Below are positions 29,824 to 38,613 of a stretch of 39,717 nt of DNA, piece by piece. The position numbers were made by a program, and so were the translations under genes. This DNA comes from an uncultured Oscillibacter sp. Lineage in GTDB: Bacteria > Bacillota > Clostridia > Oscillospirales > Oscillospiraceae. The stretch lies in NCBI GenBank assembly GCA_910583695.1, contig CAJTZL010000024.1, forward strand, positions 1 through 39,717, written 5' to 3'. Position 1 is the stretch's first letter. Each line of letters begins with the position of its first letter. The notes beneath the pieces are model-generated. The model searched no databases and was not told the origin of the DNA. It saw only the letters and a list, made by a program, of their open reading frames with translations.

Positions 29824-30756
29824 TCAATGATTATCATAGGGACTTCCGCCGATAAACTCCCGGGAGAGGGACTTGGCGGGGATATACGCCTCGTCCAGCT
29901 CTTCAATCTTTTCCAGGCCCCGGAGGATGTCCTCCACCACCGGGTACCTGCCTTTTGGAATCTCCTCCAGCAGGGGGACCACAAAGGGCTTCAAGGCGCT
30001 GGCGCTGAGGGCCAGGGAGGAGTCAAACATGAGGTCTGCGTTTTCCTTATAAGGGGAGATGTACAGCCGTTCCCCCCGGCGGACATTCTCCCACAGCTTC
30101 AAGGTGAAAGCCGCGTCGCTGCCCCGGAACTTGAAGTCCCGGACAATGCGGCGGCAGAGGCGGATCCAGGACTTGTCGAAGACCATGGAGCCGTCCTCGT
30201 TCAGAATATCGCTGCGGGCGGCGATATAGAGCTTGAAGGCTCTGGGGTTCTTCCCCACAATGATGTCGTTCAGCGCGTGGATACCCTCGAAGATAACCAT
30301 GTCGTCCTTCCCCAGCCGCATGGGCTGGGCGAAGATGTCCGAGCGCATCTGCCGGGCAAACTCATACTTGGGAACATGAATCAGCTCCCCCCGGTCCAGC
30401 ATGGCAAAGTGCTGGCTCAGCAGGTCCACGTCCAGGCAGAAGGGAGACTCGTAGTCGATGGCCCCCTCCCGGTTTCGAGGGAAGGTCTCCGGATCCATGG
30501 TCTTGAAATAGTTGTCCATGGAGACCGTATGGGTCACAATGCCCATCTCCACCAGCTTTTCCTCGATTTTCAGCGCGGTGGTAGTCTTCCCGGAGCCGGA
30601 GGGCCCGGAGAGCAGGATGATATGGGATTCCGCCCGATGGTCCGCGATTTTCGCGGCGGCGGCCTCCACCTTTTTCTCAAACAGCGCGTCGCACTCCCGG
30701 GCGAAAGCGGCGGGGTCCCGACGGACGGCCTCGTTGATCTGCTTCAGGGAATACAT
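29824..30756 (-). CDS. Uridine kinase-like / phosphoribulokinase-family nucleoside kinase
   Basis: P-loop kinase of 310 residues in the uridine kinase/PRK superfamily. The Walker A motif is LLSGPSGSGKTTTALK at about residue 50. SMDNYFKTMDPETFPRN follows, with the uridine-kinase D-x-Y(F) signature. VIFEGIHALND is the Walker-B-like strand and RDFKFRGSDA lies in the lid region. It is longer than typical Udk (about 210), with an N-terminal helical segment and a C-terminal extension. That matches a Clostridia group annotated as uridine kinase whose substrate is not proven. The ATG at 30756 has AAAGGAG; the open frame extends upstream only as antisense of hemZ. Confidence 0.87.
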   Translation of the reverse strand: MYSLKQINEAVRRDPAAFARECDALFEKKVEAAAAKIADHRAESHIILLSGPSGSGKTTTALKIEEKLVEMGIVTHTVSMDNYFKTMDPETFPRNREGAIDYESPFCLDVDLLSQHFAMLDRGELIHVPKYEFARQMRSDIFAQPMRLGKDDMVIFEGIHALNDIIVGKNPRAFKLYIAARSDILNEDGSMVFDKSWIRLCRRIVRDFKFRGSDAAFTLKLWENVRRGERLYISPYKENADLMFDSSLALSASALKPFVVPLLEEIPKGRYPVVEDILRGLEKIEELDEAYIPAKSLSREFIGGSPYDNH

Positions 30757-30775
30757 GGATTCGGCTCCTTTCCGT

Positions 30776-32248
30776 TCATCTGGCATAGAAGGCGGCAAAA
30801 TCCGCCTGATTGGACCGCAGTTTGTCCGGGCGTTCCGTGTACTCCTTGGGGTACTTGGGGTTAAAGCGCCGCTGAATGAGCCGCCGGGCCGGGTCCACCA
30901 TCTTCGTGGACCCTCCCGCGCCGAAGGAGAGGATGGAGCAGAGCTCCGACATGATATAGATGTTATAAAGGCATTCCCCGCCGGGACGGGTCCAGCCGAT
31001 GTTCTCAAAGCTGCCGGACATGTATTTCTGCCGGTAGAGATAATAGGGAGCGTACCCCGCATTCCGCAGGGCGGGCTCCGCGTAGTCCAGCATCTCCCCC
31101 ACCGCCTCCGGACCGGGGATGGTCAGGCCCTCCAGCAGAATGCGGCTGCCCTTTTTCAGCGCCAGGGTGTGGACGGTGACGTTGTCCGTGCCAAACTCCA
31201 GGCAGCGGTCCAGGGAGCGGCGGAAGCCCTCCGCCGTGTCCTCCGGCAGTCCCGCGATGAGGTCCATGTTCACGTGGGGAAAGCCGCACCTTGCCGCCAG
31301 CTCCATGGCCTCCTCAATGTCCCCGGAGCCGTGCCGCCGCCCGATAGCCCGAAGCACGCTCTCCTCCATGGTCTGGGGATTCACGGATACCCGGTGGACG
31401 CCGTGGGCCTTCAACACCGCCAGCTTCTCCGCCGTGATGGTGTCGGGCCGCCCCGCCTCCACGGTGATCTCGCCGCAGCGGTCCAGGGCGCGGCCAAAGG
31501 CGTTCTCAAAAGCGAAGAGCACCCGGTCCAGCTGGGGGGCGGTCAGGGTGGTAGGCGTGCCACCGCCCATATACATGGCCCGGACCTTCAGGTTTGCCTC
31601 TTGGGCCATGCGGCCCCCGGACTCGATCTCCGCCGTCAGGGCATCCACATATGGGTCTACCAGGGAAAAGCTCTTCTCCACCGACTGGCTGACAAAAGAA
31701 CAATACGCACAGCGGGTAGGACAAAAGGGAATACCGATATACACGGCGATGTCCCGGGGGCCCAGGCCCTTCGCGGCCTCAAAGGCCGCCGTTCCCGTCT
31801 CCAGGGCCAGGGCAGCCCGGCGGGGGGTGACGAAATAGGCTTCCTCCAGCAACCGCCGGGCCGCAGCAGGCGTTTTACCCTCCGCCAAAGCCTCCGTCAC
31901 CAGCTTGTCGGGCCGGACTCCGGTGAGCATCCCCCAGGGAGGCGTGTTCCCGGTCCGCGCACGGTACGCCTGAAAGAAGCAGGAGCCCACGGCGTGCCGC
32001 CGCTGACCCTCCCGGTCGTAGTCTGTTCCGGAGAGCGCGGCGGTGTGAAAAGCCGTGGCCGTCTCCCCGCGATACCGGAGGTCCGTTGTAACCAGCAGCC
32101 GCCCCTCCTCCTCCCGGCAGGAAACCATGGCCCAAGCGTCGTCTCCGGGCCGAATGGGCTCATAGACCGGAAGCTCTCCGGGGAAGAGATTCAAAAGGCT
32201 CTGCTCGACCGTATAGCGCTCGTCATGGCCGCGAAATTCCAGCTTCAT
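30776..32248 (-). CDS. hemZ: Coproporphyrinogen dehydrogenase HemZ, radical SAM
   Basis: Oxygen-independent radical SAM enzyme of 490 residues, in the HemN/HemW/HemZ group. The 4Fe-4S cluster site is GIPFCPTRCAYCSFVSQ (CxxxCxxC) at about residue 180. The glycine motif MYMGGGTPTTLTAPQLD and HRVSVNPQTMEESVLRAIGR follow. The long N-terminal domain (about 165 residues) before the radical SAM core is typical of HemZ and absent from HemN. The ATG at 32248 overlaps the stop of the MBL-fold gene (ATGA). HemZ proteins are often co-encoded with MBL hydrolases, dtd and rel in Clostridia, as here. Haem-pathway activity of Clostridial HemZ is not proven. Confidence 0.93.
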   Translation of the reverse strand: MKLEFRGHDERYTVEQSLLNLFPGELPVYEPIRPGDDAWAMVSCREEEGRLLVTTDLRYRGETATAFHTAALSGTDYDREGQRRHAVGSCFFQAYRARTGNTPPWGMLTGVRPDKLVTEALAEGKTPAAARRLLEEAYFVTPRRAALALETGTAAFEAAKGLGPRDIAVYIGIPFCPTRCAYCSFVSQSVEKSFSLVDPYVDALTAEIESGGRMAQEANLKVRAMYMGGGTPTTLTAPQLDRVLFAFENAFGRALDRCGEITVEAGRPDTITAEKLAVLKAHGVHRVSVNPQTMEESVLRAIGRRHGSGDIEEAMELAARCGFPHVNMDLIAGLPEDTAEGFRRSLDRCLEFGTDNVTVHTLALKKGSRILLEGLTIPGPEAVGEMLDYAEPALRNAGYAPYYLYRQKYMSGSFENIGWTRPGGECLYNIYIMSELCSILSFGAGGSTKMVDPARRLIQRRFNPKYPKEYTERPDKLRSNQADFAAFYAR

Positions 32249-32859
32249 GTCGTCTCCCGCAGGGCCTGACGGAGGTAGGGGTTGTTCCGCCGCTCCTCCT
32301 CCAGGGTGCTGACGTCCATATGCCCGGGAAGAACCTGGAAGTCCCCCTCCAGCTCTCCCAGGCGGCGCAGGGAGGCCAGCATCTTGGGCACGCTGCCGCC
32401 GGGAAAGTCCGTCCTCCCGCAGGACCCGGCAAAGAGGGTGTCCCCGCAAAAGAGTAAATTTCCGCAGCGGAGGGTGACGCTGCCCTCGGAGTGGCCGGGG
32501 GTGTGCAGCACTTGCAGCTCCAAATCACCCACGGCAATTTGGTCCCCCTCCTCGTAGAACTTCACCCCGTCCATCTGGGTGCTCAGGGGAAACAGGGCCG
32601 GGTCCACGCCGTGGAAGTCTTTTTCGTGGATATAGACCTCCGCCCGGGGCAGGGCTTTTGCCAGCTCCGCCGCGCCGCCGGTGTGGTCGTAGTGCCCATG
32701 GGTCAGGAGGATACAGCGGACCTCCGCCCCCTCCAGGGCCTCCAGAACGGCGGGCGCTTCCCCGCCGGGGTCGATGACCGCCGCTTCATGCGTTTTCTCA
32801 TCCTCCAGGATATAGCAGTTGGTGCCCAAGGGACCCACCTGCATCATCTTGACATTCAT
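32245..32859 (-). CDS. MBL-fold metallohydrolase (glyoxalase II-like)
   Basis: Metallo-beta-lactamase-fold hydrolase of 204 residues. The metal motif is LTHGHYDHTGG (HxHxDH) at about residue 57. A second histidine is in LHTPGHSEGS, the bridging Asp in LFCGDTLFAGSCGRTD and the final His in VLPGHMDVS. The N-terminus QVGPLGTNCYIL is typical of short hydroxyacylglutathione hydrolase-like proteins, which may hydrolyse thioesters. The ATG at 32859 has GGGAGGAG. The open frame extends further upstream, but the ribosome binding site fixes this start. It is coupled to hemZ. Confidence 0.92.
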   Translation of the reverse strand: MNVKMMQVGPLGTNCYILEDEKTHEAAVIDPGGEAPAVLEALEGAEVRCILLTHGHYDHTGGAAELAKALPRAEVYIHEKDFHGVDPALFPLSTQMDGVKFYEEGDQIAVGDLELQVLHTPGHSEGSVTLRCGNLLFCGDTLFAGSCGRTDFPGGSVPKMLASLRRLGELEGDFQVLPGHMDVSTLEEERRNNPYLRQALRETT

Positions 32860-32884
32860 CGGAATCTCCTCCCTTTCCAGGGTC

Positions 32885-33295
32885 TCAGGAATCGCCGGGA
32901 AGCTGATCGGACTGGTCCTCAAAGCCTGAGAAATCCAGGGTCTTTCCCTGCCAGGCGGCCCGGAACATGTCCACGGCCCGCCCGGCGCCTCCGCAGCGTT
33001 CGATATACCGCTTGCCCCGGCCGTCGTTCCAGCCCACGCCCACCACATACTCGCCGGTATGGGACCCCGTCAGGGCCACGGCGCTCTGGATGAACCAGTA
33101 GTCCTTCCCGTTCTTCTGTTCCAAAATTACAAAGCTGTCGTCATGGGGCCCCAGGCCGTCCAGCGCCCGGGCAATGTCCTCCCAGTCAAAATGCGTGGCG
33201 GGCATCCCGTTCACCGACAGGCTCCAGCTCCAGCCGCTGTGAGGCTGAGCACCCAAAGAACACTCTTTTTGAAAGAAATTGGAAAACAATCCCAT
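32885..33295 (-). CDS. Conserved protein of unknown function
   Basis: Protein of 136 residues that I do not recognise. It is soluble, without a signal peptide or membrane helix, and rich in aromatic residues (WSWSLSVNG, FDWEDIARAL, DYWFIQ, YVVGVGW). That suggests a compact alpha/beta domain. The ATG at 33295 follows AAAGGACGG. It lies 26 bases upstream of the MBL-fold gene on the same strand and 150 bases after dtd. It has no visible catalytic motif. Confidence 0.65.
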   Translation of the reverse strand: MGLFSNFFQKECSLGAQPHSGWSWSLSVNGMPATHFDWEDIARALDGLGPHDDSFVILEQKNGKDYWFIQSAVALTGSHTGEYVVGVGWNDGRGKRYIERCGGAGRAVDMFRAAWQGKTLDFSGFEDQSDQLPGDS

Positions 33296-33445
33296 GGAAT
33301 CATCCGTCCTTTCTGTCTGTAGTCACCGCAGATAAACCGGGCAGGAAGGCTTTCCCGGCAAAGTCCGGCGCAGCGGGCCGCAGAGGCGGCAGGACAAAGA
33401 ACCCGTCGGATTCCCCCAGCCGCGCGGACGATACGCTTCCGCCCG

Positions 33446-33889
33446 TCAGGACTTCTCCGTGTCAAAGAGGATCGTCACCGGGCCGTGATTCAGGGAGTCC
33501 ACGTCCATCTTCGCGCCGAACTCCCCGTGCTCCACGGTGAATCCCCGCTCCCGGCAATGGGCCATGAATTTTTCATACAGGGGAATCGCCAGCTCCGGCT
33601 TCGCCGCGCCGGAAAAGCCCGGTCGGCGGGAAGAGGTGTCGGCAAAGAGGGTGAACTGGGAGATTACCAGCAGGCTTCCCCCCACCTGCTCCAGATTGAG
33701 ATTCATCTTCTCATTCTCGTCCTCGAAGATGCGGAGGTTGCAGATTTTGTCCGCCAGCTTCACGGCGGTTTCCTCCGTGTCAACCGGAGCCACCCCCAGA
33801 AGAACCAGATAACCCTCCCCAATCCTTCCGCGCACCTCTCCCTTGATGGTAACAGACGCATGCTTCACGCGAGTGACAACCGCGCGCAT
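33446..33889 (-). CDS. dtd: D-aminoacyl-tRNA deacylase
   Basis: Removes D-amino acids (D-Tyr and others) wrongly attached to tRNA. It has 147 residues and acts as a dimer. The chirality-checking motifs are ISQFTLFADTSSRRPGFSGA (SQFTL) and NHGPVTILFDT (Gly-cisPro). The ATG at 33889 (MRAVVTRVKHA) has AAAGGAGG; a TTG two codons earlier is in frame but less likely. rel-dtd order is widely conserved in Firmicutes. Here the two are separated by about 200 bases that contain two hairpin repeats. Confidence 0.96.
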   Translation of the reverse strand: MRAVVTRVKHASVTIKGEVRGRIGEGYLVLLGVAPVDTEETAVKLADKICNLRIFEDENEKMNLNLEQVGGSLLVISQFTLFADTSSRRPGFSGAAKPELAIPLYEKFMAHCRERGFTVEHGEFGAKMDVDSLNHGPVTILFDTEKS

Positions 33890-33988
33890 AGGCAATTCCT
33901 CCTTTTATTTATAATTATACTCCATAGCCCCACACCCCAACCATCCCCCGTCCCTCGTCCTCCGTCCCCCCGCAGGGAAGGGGGAATG

Positions 33989-34064
33989 CTCAAGGGGGGA
34001 CGAAGTCCCCTCTTGAAGGGAGGCGGAGAAAATGGAGCGGAATGGATGTCCGGCGGAGCCGGAC
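33989..34064. repeat. Two palindromic elements between rel and dtd
   Basis: The first (33989-34017) is CTCAAGGGGGGAC, loop GAA, GTCCCCTCTTGAAG. The second (34048-34064) is GTCCGGC, loop GGA, GCCGGAC. The second is flanked by GGAATGGA direct repeats and lies in a GGA-rich stretch. They look like small dispersed palindromes of the REP kind; they may also end rel transcription. Confidence 0.5.
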
Positions 34065-34090
34065 GGAATGGAGCGCAATTTTCGACGCCG

Positions 34091-36283
34091 CTATCCGGTG
34101 GGGCGCGTGACTTGCAGAACCCCGGAAATCTGATGGAGCTTGTTCATGATGGCCTTCATCTGGGCCCCGTCCCGGACCCGGATCTCCAGGCGGATGACGG
34201 CGAAGCCGTCCTCCGTGCTCCGGGAGTTCAGGCCGGAAACAAAGGTATTGGTGCTGGAAAGGGCCGTGGAGATGTCCAGAATCAGGCCCATCCGGTCCTT
34301 GCTCACCACGTCGATTGTGGTGGGATAGCTCTCGTTGGTATCCTTGCCCCAGGTGACTTTCAGCCAGCGGCCCTCCTGGCCCGTCCGGCGCTCCAGGGCG
34401 GCGTTGGGACAGTCCGCCCGGTGGACGGACACGCCGTAGCCCCGGGTGATGAAGCCCACGATCTCATCCCCCGGCACGGGGGTGCAGCAGCGGGAAAACT
34501 TCACCAGACAGTTGTCCAGCCCCTCCACAATGATGCCCTGCTCGCTCTTGCTGGCGGGCTTGGCGGGCACGGGAATCGGGACCTCCTCCGGCCGAAGCGT
34601 CAGCTCCTCCGCCTGATGCTGGCGGGAGATGCGCTGGAGCTCCCCCTTCATCCGGCTGACGGCCTTCTGCGCCGTAAAGCCCCCGTAGCCAATGGCGGCG
34701 TACAGCTCCTCCAGGCTGCCGTACGTCACCTTTTTCAGCAGCTGGGGCAGGTTCTCCGGGGCCGTCACGTCCTTCATGGACAGTCCCGCGTGTTTCAGCT
34801 CCTGCTCGAAGGAGGAGCGGCCGTTGGCGATGTTCTCCTCCTTTTTCTCCTTTTTGAACCACTGGCGGATCTTGCTCCGGGCCTCGCTGCTCTTGGCAAT
34901 TTTCATCCAGTCCCGGCTGGGGCCCTTGGCGGATTTGGAGGTCATGATCTCCACAATGTCGCCGTTTTTCAGGATATGGTCAAAGGTGACGATCCGGTTG
35001 TTGACCTTGGCCCCTACCATCCGGTTGCCCACGGCGGAGTGGATGGCGTAGGCGAAGTCAATGGGCGTGGCCCCGGCGGGGAGGTTCTGCACGTCTCCGT
35101 TGGGAGTGAAGACGAAGACCTCGTCAGCGAACATGTCGACCTTCAAGGAGTGGATATACTCCTCCGCGTCGGCCCCCTCCTGGTTCTCCAGCAGGCGGCG
35201 GACCCACTCGTATTTCCCCTCGGTGCCCGCCCCCTGGCCGTGCTGCTTGTATTTCCAGTGGGCCGCCACGCCGTACTCCGCCACCTCGTGCATCTTCCAG
35301 GTGCGGATCTGCACCTCGAAGGGCAGGCCGTCGGGGCCCATGACGGTGGTGTGGAGGGACTGGTAGCCGTTGGGCTTTTCGGTGCCGATATAGTCCTTGA
35401 ACCGGCCCGGAATGGGCTTGTAGATGTCGTGAATGACGCCCAGGACGTTGTAGCAGTCCCCCACCGTGTCCACCAGCACCCGGAAGGCAAAGAGGTCGAA
35501 GATTTCATCCAGGGACTTGTTCTGGTTGAACATCTTCCGGTAGATGGAGTAGGGGTGCTTGATCCGCCCGTAGACCATGTGCCGGATGCCCAGCTCCGTC
35601 AGCCGGTCGTCCATCTGGGTCTGGGTGCGGAGGAGGAAGGCGTCGTACTCCGGCTTCTTGGCGTCCAGCCGGGTGATGATCTCGTTGTAACCCACCGGGT
35701 CCAGATATTTGAGGGACAGGTCCTCCAGCTCCCACTTGATGCGCTGCATTCCCAGCCGGTGGGAGATGGGGGCGTAGATTTCCATGGTCTCCAGGGACTT
35801 CTGCTTCTGCTTCTCCGGAGACTGGTACTCCATGGTCCGCATGTTGTGGAGCCGGTCGGAGACCTTGATGAGGATAACCCGGATATCCTTGCTCATGGCC
35901 ATGAGCATCTTCCGAAGGTTCTCCATCTGCTCGTCTTCCTTGGTGGCATACTGGATGCGGGTCAGCTTGCTGACCCCCTCCACCAGATTGGCGATGGTGG
36001 GCGAAAACAGACGGGCCACGTCCTCGTGGGTGGCGGGGGTATCCTCAATGACATCGTGAAGCAGGGCGGCCTCAATGGACTCGGAGTCCAGCTTCAGCTC
36101 CTCCGCCACGATCTGGGCCACGGCCAGGGGATGGATGATATAGGGCTCGCCGCTCTTGCGCTTCTGCCCCTCGTGGCAGCGGTCGGCGTATTCGAACGCG
36201 GAGCGGATATGTTGAAAGTCGGCGGCGGGATTGTAGCCGCGGACAGTTTTTTCCAAAAGCTCATACTGTTCCTGTATGGTCAT
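34091..36283 (-). CDS. relA: Bifunctional (p)ppGpp synthetase/hydrolase Rel
   Basis: Stringent-response enzyme of 730 residues. The hydrolase HD domain has HPLAVAQIVAEE and the metal motif LLHDVIEDT. The synthetase domain (about 200-340) includes GRIKHPYSIYRKM and the RFKD motif (GRFKDYIGTEKPNGYQSLHT), which marks bifunctional Rel. TGS follows (about 385-450, VFVFTPNGDVQNLPAGATPI), then a helical/zinc-finger region with CLVKFSRCCTPVPGDEI and a C-terminal ACT domain. All catalytic residues seem present, so it should both make and degrade (p)ppGpp. Its ATG is three bases after the recJ stop, with AAAAGGAGG inside the recJ end. Confidence 0.97.
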   Translation of the reverse strand: MTIQEQYELLEKTVRGYNPAADFQHIRSAFEYADRCHEGQKRKSGEPYIIHPLAVAQIVAEELKLDSESIEAALLHDVIEDTPATHEDVARLFSPTIANLVEGVSKLTRIQYATKEDEQMENLRKMLMAMSKDIRVILIKVSDRLHNMRTMEYQSPEKQKQKSLETMEIYAPISHRLGMQRIKWELEDLSLKYLDPVGYNEIITRLDAKKPEYDAFLLRTQTQMDDRLTELGIRHMVYGRIKHPYSIYRKMFNQNKSLDEIFDLFAFRVLVDTVGDCYNVLGVIHDIYKPIPGRFKDYIGTEKPNGYQSLHTTVMGPDGLPFEVQIRTWKMHEVAEYGVAAHWKYKQHGQGAGTEGKYEWVRRLLENQEGADAEEYIHSLKVDMFADEVFVFTPNGDVQNLPAGATPIDFAYAIHSAVGNRMVGAKVNNRIVTFDHILKNGDIVEIMTSKSAKGPSRDWMKIAKSSEARSKIRQWFKKEKKEENIANGRSSFEQELKHAGLSMKDVTAPENLPQLLKKVTYGSLEELYAAIGYGGFTAQKAVSRMKGELQRISRQHQAEELTLRPEEVPIPVPAKPASKSEQGIIVEGLDNCLVKFSRCCTPVPGDEIVGFITRGYGVSVHRADCPNAALERRTGQEGRWLKVTWGKDTNESYPTTIDVVSKDRMGLILDISTALSSTNTFVSGLNSRSTEDGFAVIRLEIRVRDGAQMKAIMNKLHQISGVLQVTRPTG

Positions 36284-36284
36284 C

Positions 36285-38363
36285 TCAGGTTGCCTCCTTT
36301 TCCTCCAGACGGAGAAGATACGGGCAGTCGTCCCAGCTCACGTGCTCCGGGTCTCCCATCAGATACATGGCCAGCCAGTCCCCCTCCCTGGTCAGGGACA
36401 CCAGTCCCCGCTCCTTGAACACCGCCAGGGCAAGATAGGTCCGGAGGAAGCTCTCGTTCCCCCCCATTTTGGCGGCGACATTCCGCAAAAAGGGCAGGCG
36501 CTCCTTCCGCGCCTTCCCCTGGCGGAGAAGGTCCGTCAAGGCGCTCCAGCAGTCCTGGTACTGGCTGGGGCTGGCCTTCAGCCGCGCCAGCTCCTGCCGG
36601 GTCAGGCTCTCTCCCCGCACCAGACGGCCCACAAGGGCCTGGGCCGCCGCCTCGCTGCGGCTGGGGCTGAGGGAGGGGCGCACGTCCACCAGCTGCAGCT
36701 GCAGGGTGGTGTTTCCCCGGAAGGTGTTGGCCTGGAGGTAAAAGGCGGCGTCCACCCGGCTGCCGGGGACGATGCCGCACTCCTCCGCCGTGACGGAGAA
36801 AAAGATGGCGTCAAAGCGGCTCACGCCCTTGCTGAGCCGGAGCTTCAAATGCTTCCCCTGCCCCACGGGCTGGACGGCCTCCGCCGTGGCCCCCAGCAGG
36901 GCGAACACGGGCCGGGGATTCCCCGCGCCGTAAGGCTCCAGCCGCTCCAGCTGCTCCGCCTCCTCCAAGGTCAGCTCCCCGGGGGCGGCCACGGCCGCGT
37001 CCACGTCCAGGGAGCTCACCGGCGGCTCCCCTCCGGTGGCGGAGCGGACATAGCGGTTTATCCGGGCCCGGAAGCTCTCAATCTTATCCTCGGGAATGGT
37101 GAACCCGGCGGCCAGCTCGTGGCCCCCGAAGCCGTCCAGCAGGTCCGCGCAGGACTCCAGGGCGGCGAAGAGGTTGAACCCGCCGTAGGACCGGCAGGAC
37201 CCCCGGCCCGTGCCGTCCTTCAAGTGGATCATGAAGCTGGGGCAGGAGTATTTCTCACTGAGGCGAGAGGCCACGATGCCCACCACCCCCTGGTGCCATT
37301 CCTCACTGGCCAGGACCAGGGCGCTGCGCTCCTCCTGCCGGAGGGCCTGAATCTGCTCCACCGCGTCGGCGCAGATGGCCTGTTCCACCGCCTGACGCTC
37401 CCGGTTCAGCTCACAGAGCTCCCGGGCCAGCTCCTCCGCCCGGGCCAAATCCCGGGTCTCCAGCAGGTCCGCCGCCAGGTCCGCCGCCCCCATGCGCCCC
37501 GCGGCGTTGATCCGGGGGGAGAGGACAAAGCCGATCTGAATGGATGTGATGGGCTTTTCCTCCAGGCCCGCCTCCCGCAGAAGGGCCCGGACGCCCACAA
37601 AGTCCGTGTGGGGCAGGGCCTCCAGCCCGCAGGCCACAATGGCCCGGTTCTCCCCCTCCATCCGCATCACGTCGGCCACGGTGCCGATGGCGGCCAGGGC
37701 GCAGTAGCGGGCAAAGAGGGCGTCCTCCCGGTTCTCGCCCCCCAGGGCCAGCACCAGCTTCAAGGCCACGCCGCAGCCCGCCAGGAACTTGAAGGGGTAG
37801 GGGCAGTCGGGCCGGTGGGGGTCCACCACGGCCACGGCCTTGGGCAGCTCCGCCTTGCACTCGTGATGGTCCGTCACCACCACGTCCAGGCCCAGGGCGT
37901 TGGCAAAATCCACTTCCTCGTTTCCGGTGATACCGCAGTCCACGGTGATCATCAGCGTGGCCCCCTGGTCCCGGAGGCCCTGGATGGCGGGCTTGGAGAG
38001 GCCGTAGCCGTCCTCAATCCGCCGGGGGATATAGCGCAGGCATCTGGCCCCGCAGCTTTTCAGATAGTCCATCAAAAGCACGGTGGAGGTGATGCCGTCC
38101 ACGTCGTAGTCCCCAAAGACGGCGATGGTCTCCCCTCCCGCAATGGCCTTTTGAATCCGGGCCACGGCCTTGTCCATGTCCCGCATGAGCATGGGGGACA
38201 GCGTCAGCTTCCGGTCCCGGTCCAAAAACTCCGCCGCCGTCTCCGGGGAGACGATGCCCCGGGCCGCCAGCACCAGGGCCATCAGGCCGGGGTAGCCTGC
38301 CTCCCGCAGCGCCGCCACGTCCTCTTCCCTCGGGGCGCCGATGTTCCACTTTTCGTATTTCAC
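36285..38363 (-). CDS. recJ: Single-stranded-DNA-specific exonuclease RecJ
   Basis: 5'-to-3' single-strand DNA exonuclease of recombination and mismatch repair, 692 residues. DHH phosphoesterase motifs are FGDYDVDGITSTVLLMDYL, TVDCGITGNEE, VTDHHECKAELPK and CALAAIGTVADVM. The DHHA1 region has NAAGRMGAADLAADLL and the C-terminal OB fold carries RGSCRSYGGFNL and GGHELAAGFTI. The start is GTG at 38363 with GAAAGGAGG upstream. It is the first gene of the recJ-rel pair and has a strong extended -10 promoter at 38414-38442. It is transcribed divergently from the degV gene. Confidence 0.97.
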   Translation of the reverse strand: MKYEKWNIGAPREEDVAALREAGYPGLMALVLAARGIVSPETAAEFLDRDRKLTLSPMLMRDMDKAVARIQKAIAGGETIAVFGDYDVDGITSTVLLMDYLKSCGARCLRYIPRRIEDGYGLSKPAIQGLRDQGATLMITVDCGITGNEEVDFANALGLDVVVTDHHECKAELPKAVAVVDPHRPDCPYPFKFLAGCGVALKLVLALGGENREDALFARYCALAAIGTVADVMRMEGENRAIVACGLEALPHTDFVGVRALLREAGLEEKPITSIQIGFVLSPRINAAGRMGAADLAADLLETRDLARAEELARELCELNRERQAVEQAICADAVEQIQALRQEERSALVLASEEWHQGVVGIVASRLSEKYSCPSFMIHLKDGTGRGSCRSYGGFNLFAALESCADLLDGFGGHELAAGFTIPEDKIESFRARINRYVRSATGGEPPVSSLDVDAAVAAPGELTLEEAEQLERLEPYGAGNPRPVFALLGATAEAVQPVGQGKHLKLRLSKGVSRFDAIFFSVTAEECGIVPGSRVDAAFYLQANTFRGNTTLQLQLVDVRPSLSPSRSEAAAQALVGRLVRGESLTRQELARLKASPSQYQDCWSALTDLLRQGKARKERLPFLRNVAAKMGGNESFLRTYLALAVFKERGLVSLTREGDWLAMYLMGDPEHVSWDDCPYLLRLEEKEAT

Positions 38364-38413
38364 AAAAGCGCCCTCCTTTCGCGCCCGGCGTGCGGACAGA
38401 ATGTAACTTGTAT

Positions 38414-38442
38414 ATTATAGCAGAAAACTCCCATCAGGTAAA
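38414..38442 (-). promoter_or_regulatory. Sigma-A promoter of recJ-rel
   Basis: Minus strand: TTTACC (38437-38442), a 17-base spacer and a perfect TATAAT (38414-38419) with an extended TG (TGCTATAAT). Confidence 0.85.
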
Positions 38443-38502
38443 GGGAAATTCTCTTGATTTCCCTATATTTTTCCCCAGGCAGGAAAAGTCTTCAAATCGC
38501 TC

Positions 38503-38531
38503 TTGCAGTTTTCCCCCGTTTGTGGGATAAT
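38503..38531 (+). promoter_or_regulatory. Sigma-A promoter of the degV gene
   Basis: TTGCAG (38503-38508), a 17-base spacer and GATAAT (38526-38531). A GC-rich leader hairpin follows at 38560-38587 (GCCCG outer pairs, CCCTG-CGAA-CAGGG inside). Confidence 0.75.
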
Positions 38532-38613
38532 AACGACAATACGCTTTGGAAACTTGGAAGCCCGCTCTCCCTGCGAACAGGGCGGGCCCTTTACAAAAAG
38601 GAGTTGGGAACAC

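Noticed and set aside
33485..36418. 977-codon plus-strand open frame
   Set aside because: Antisense of rel and dtd; it runs through several genes without any domain.
36276..38420. 714-codon plus-strand open frame
   Set aside because: Antisense shadow of recJ.
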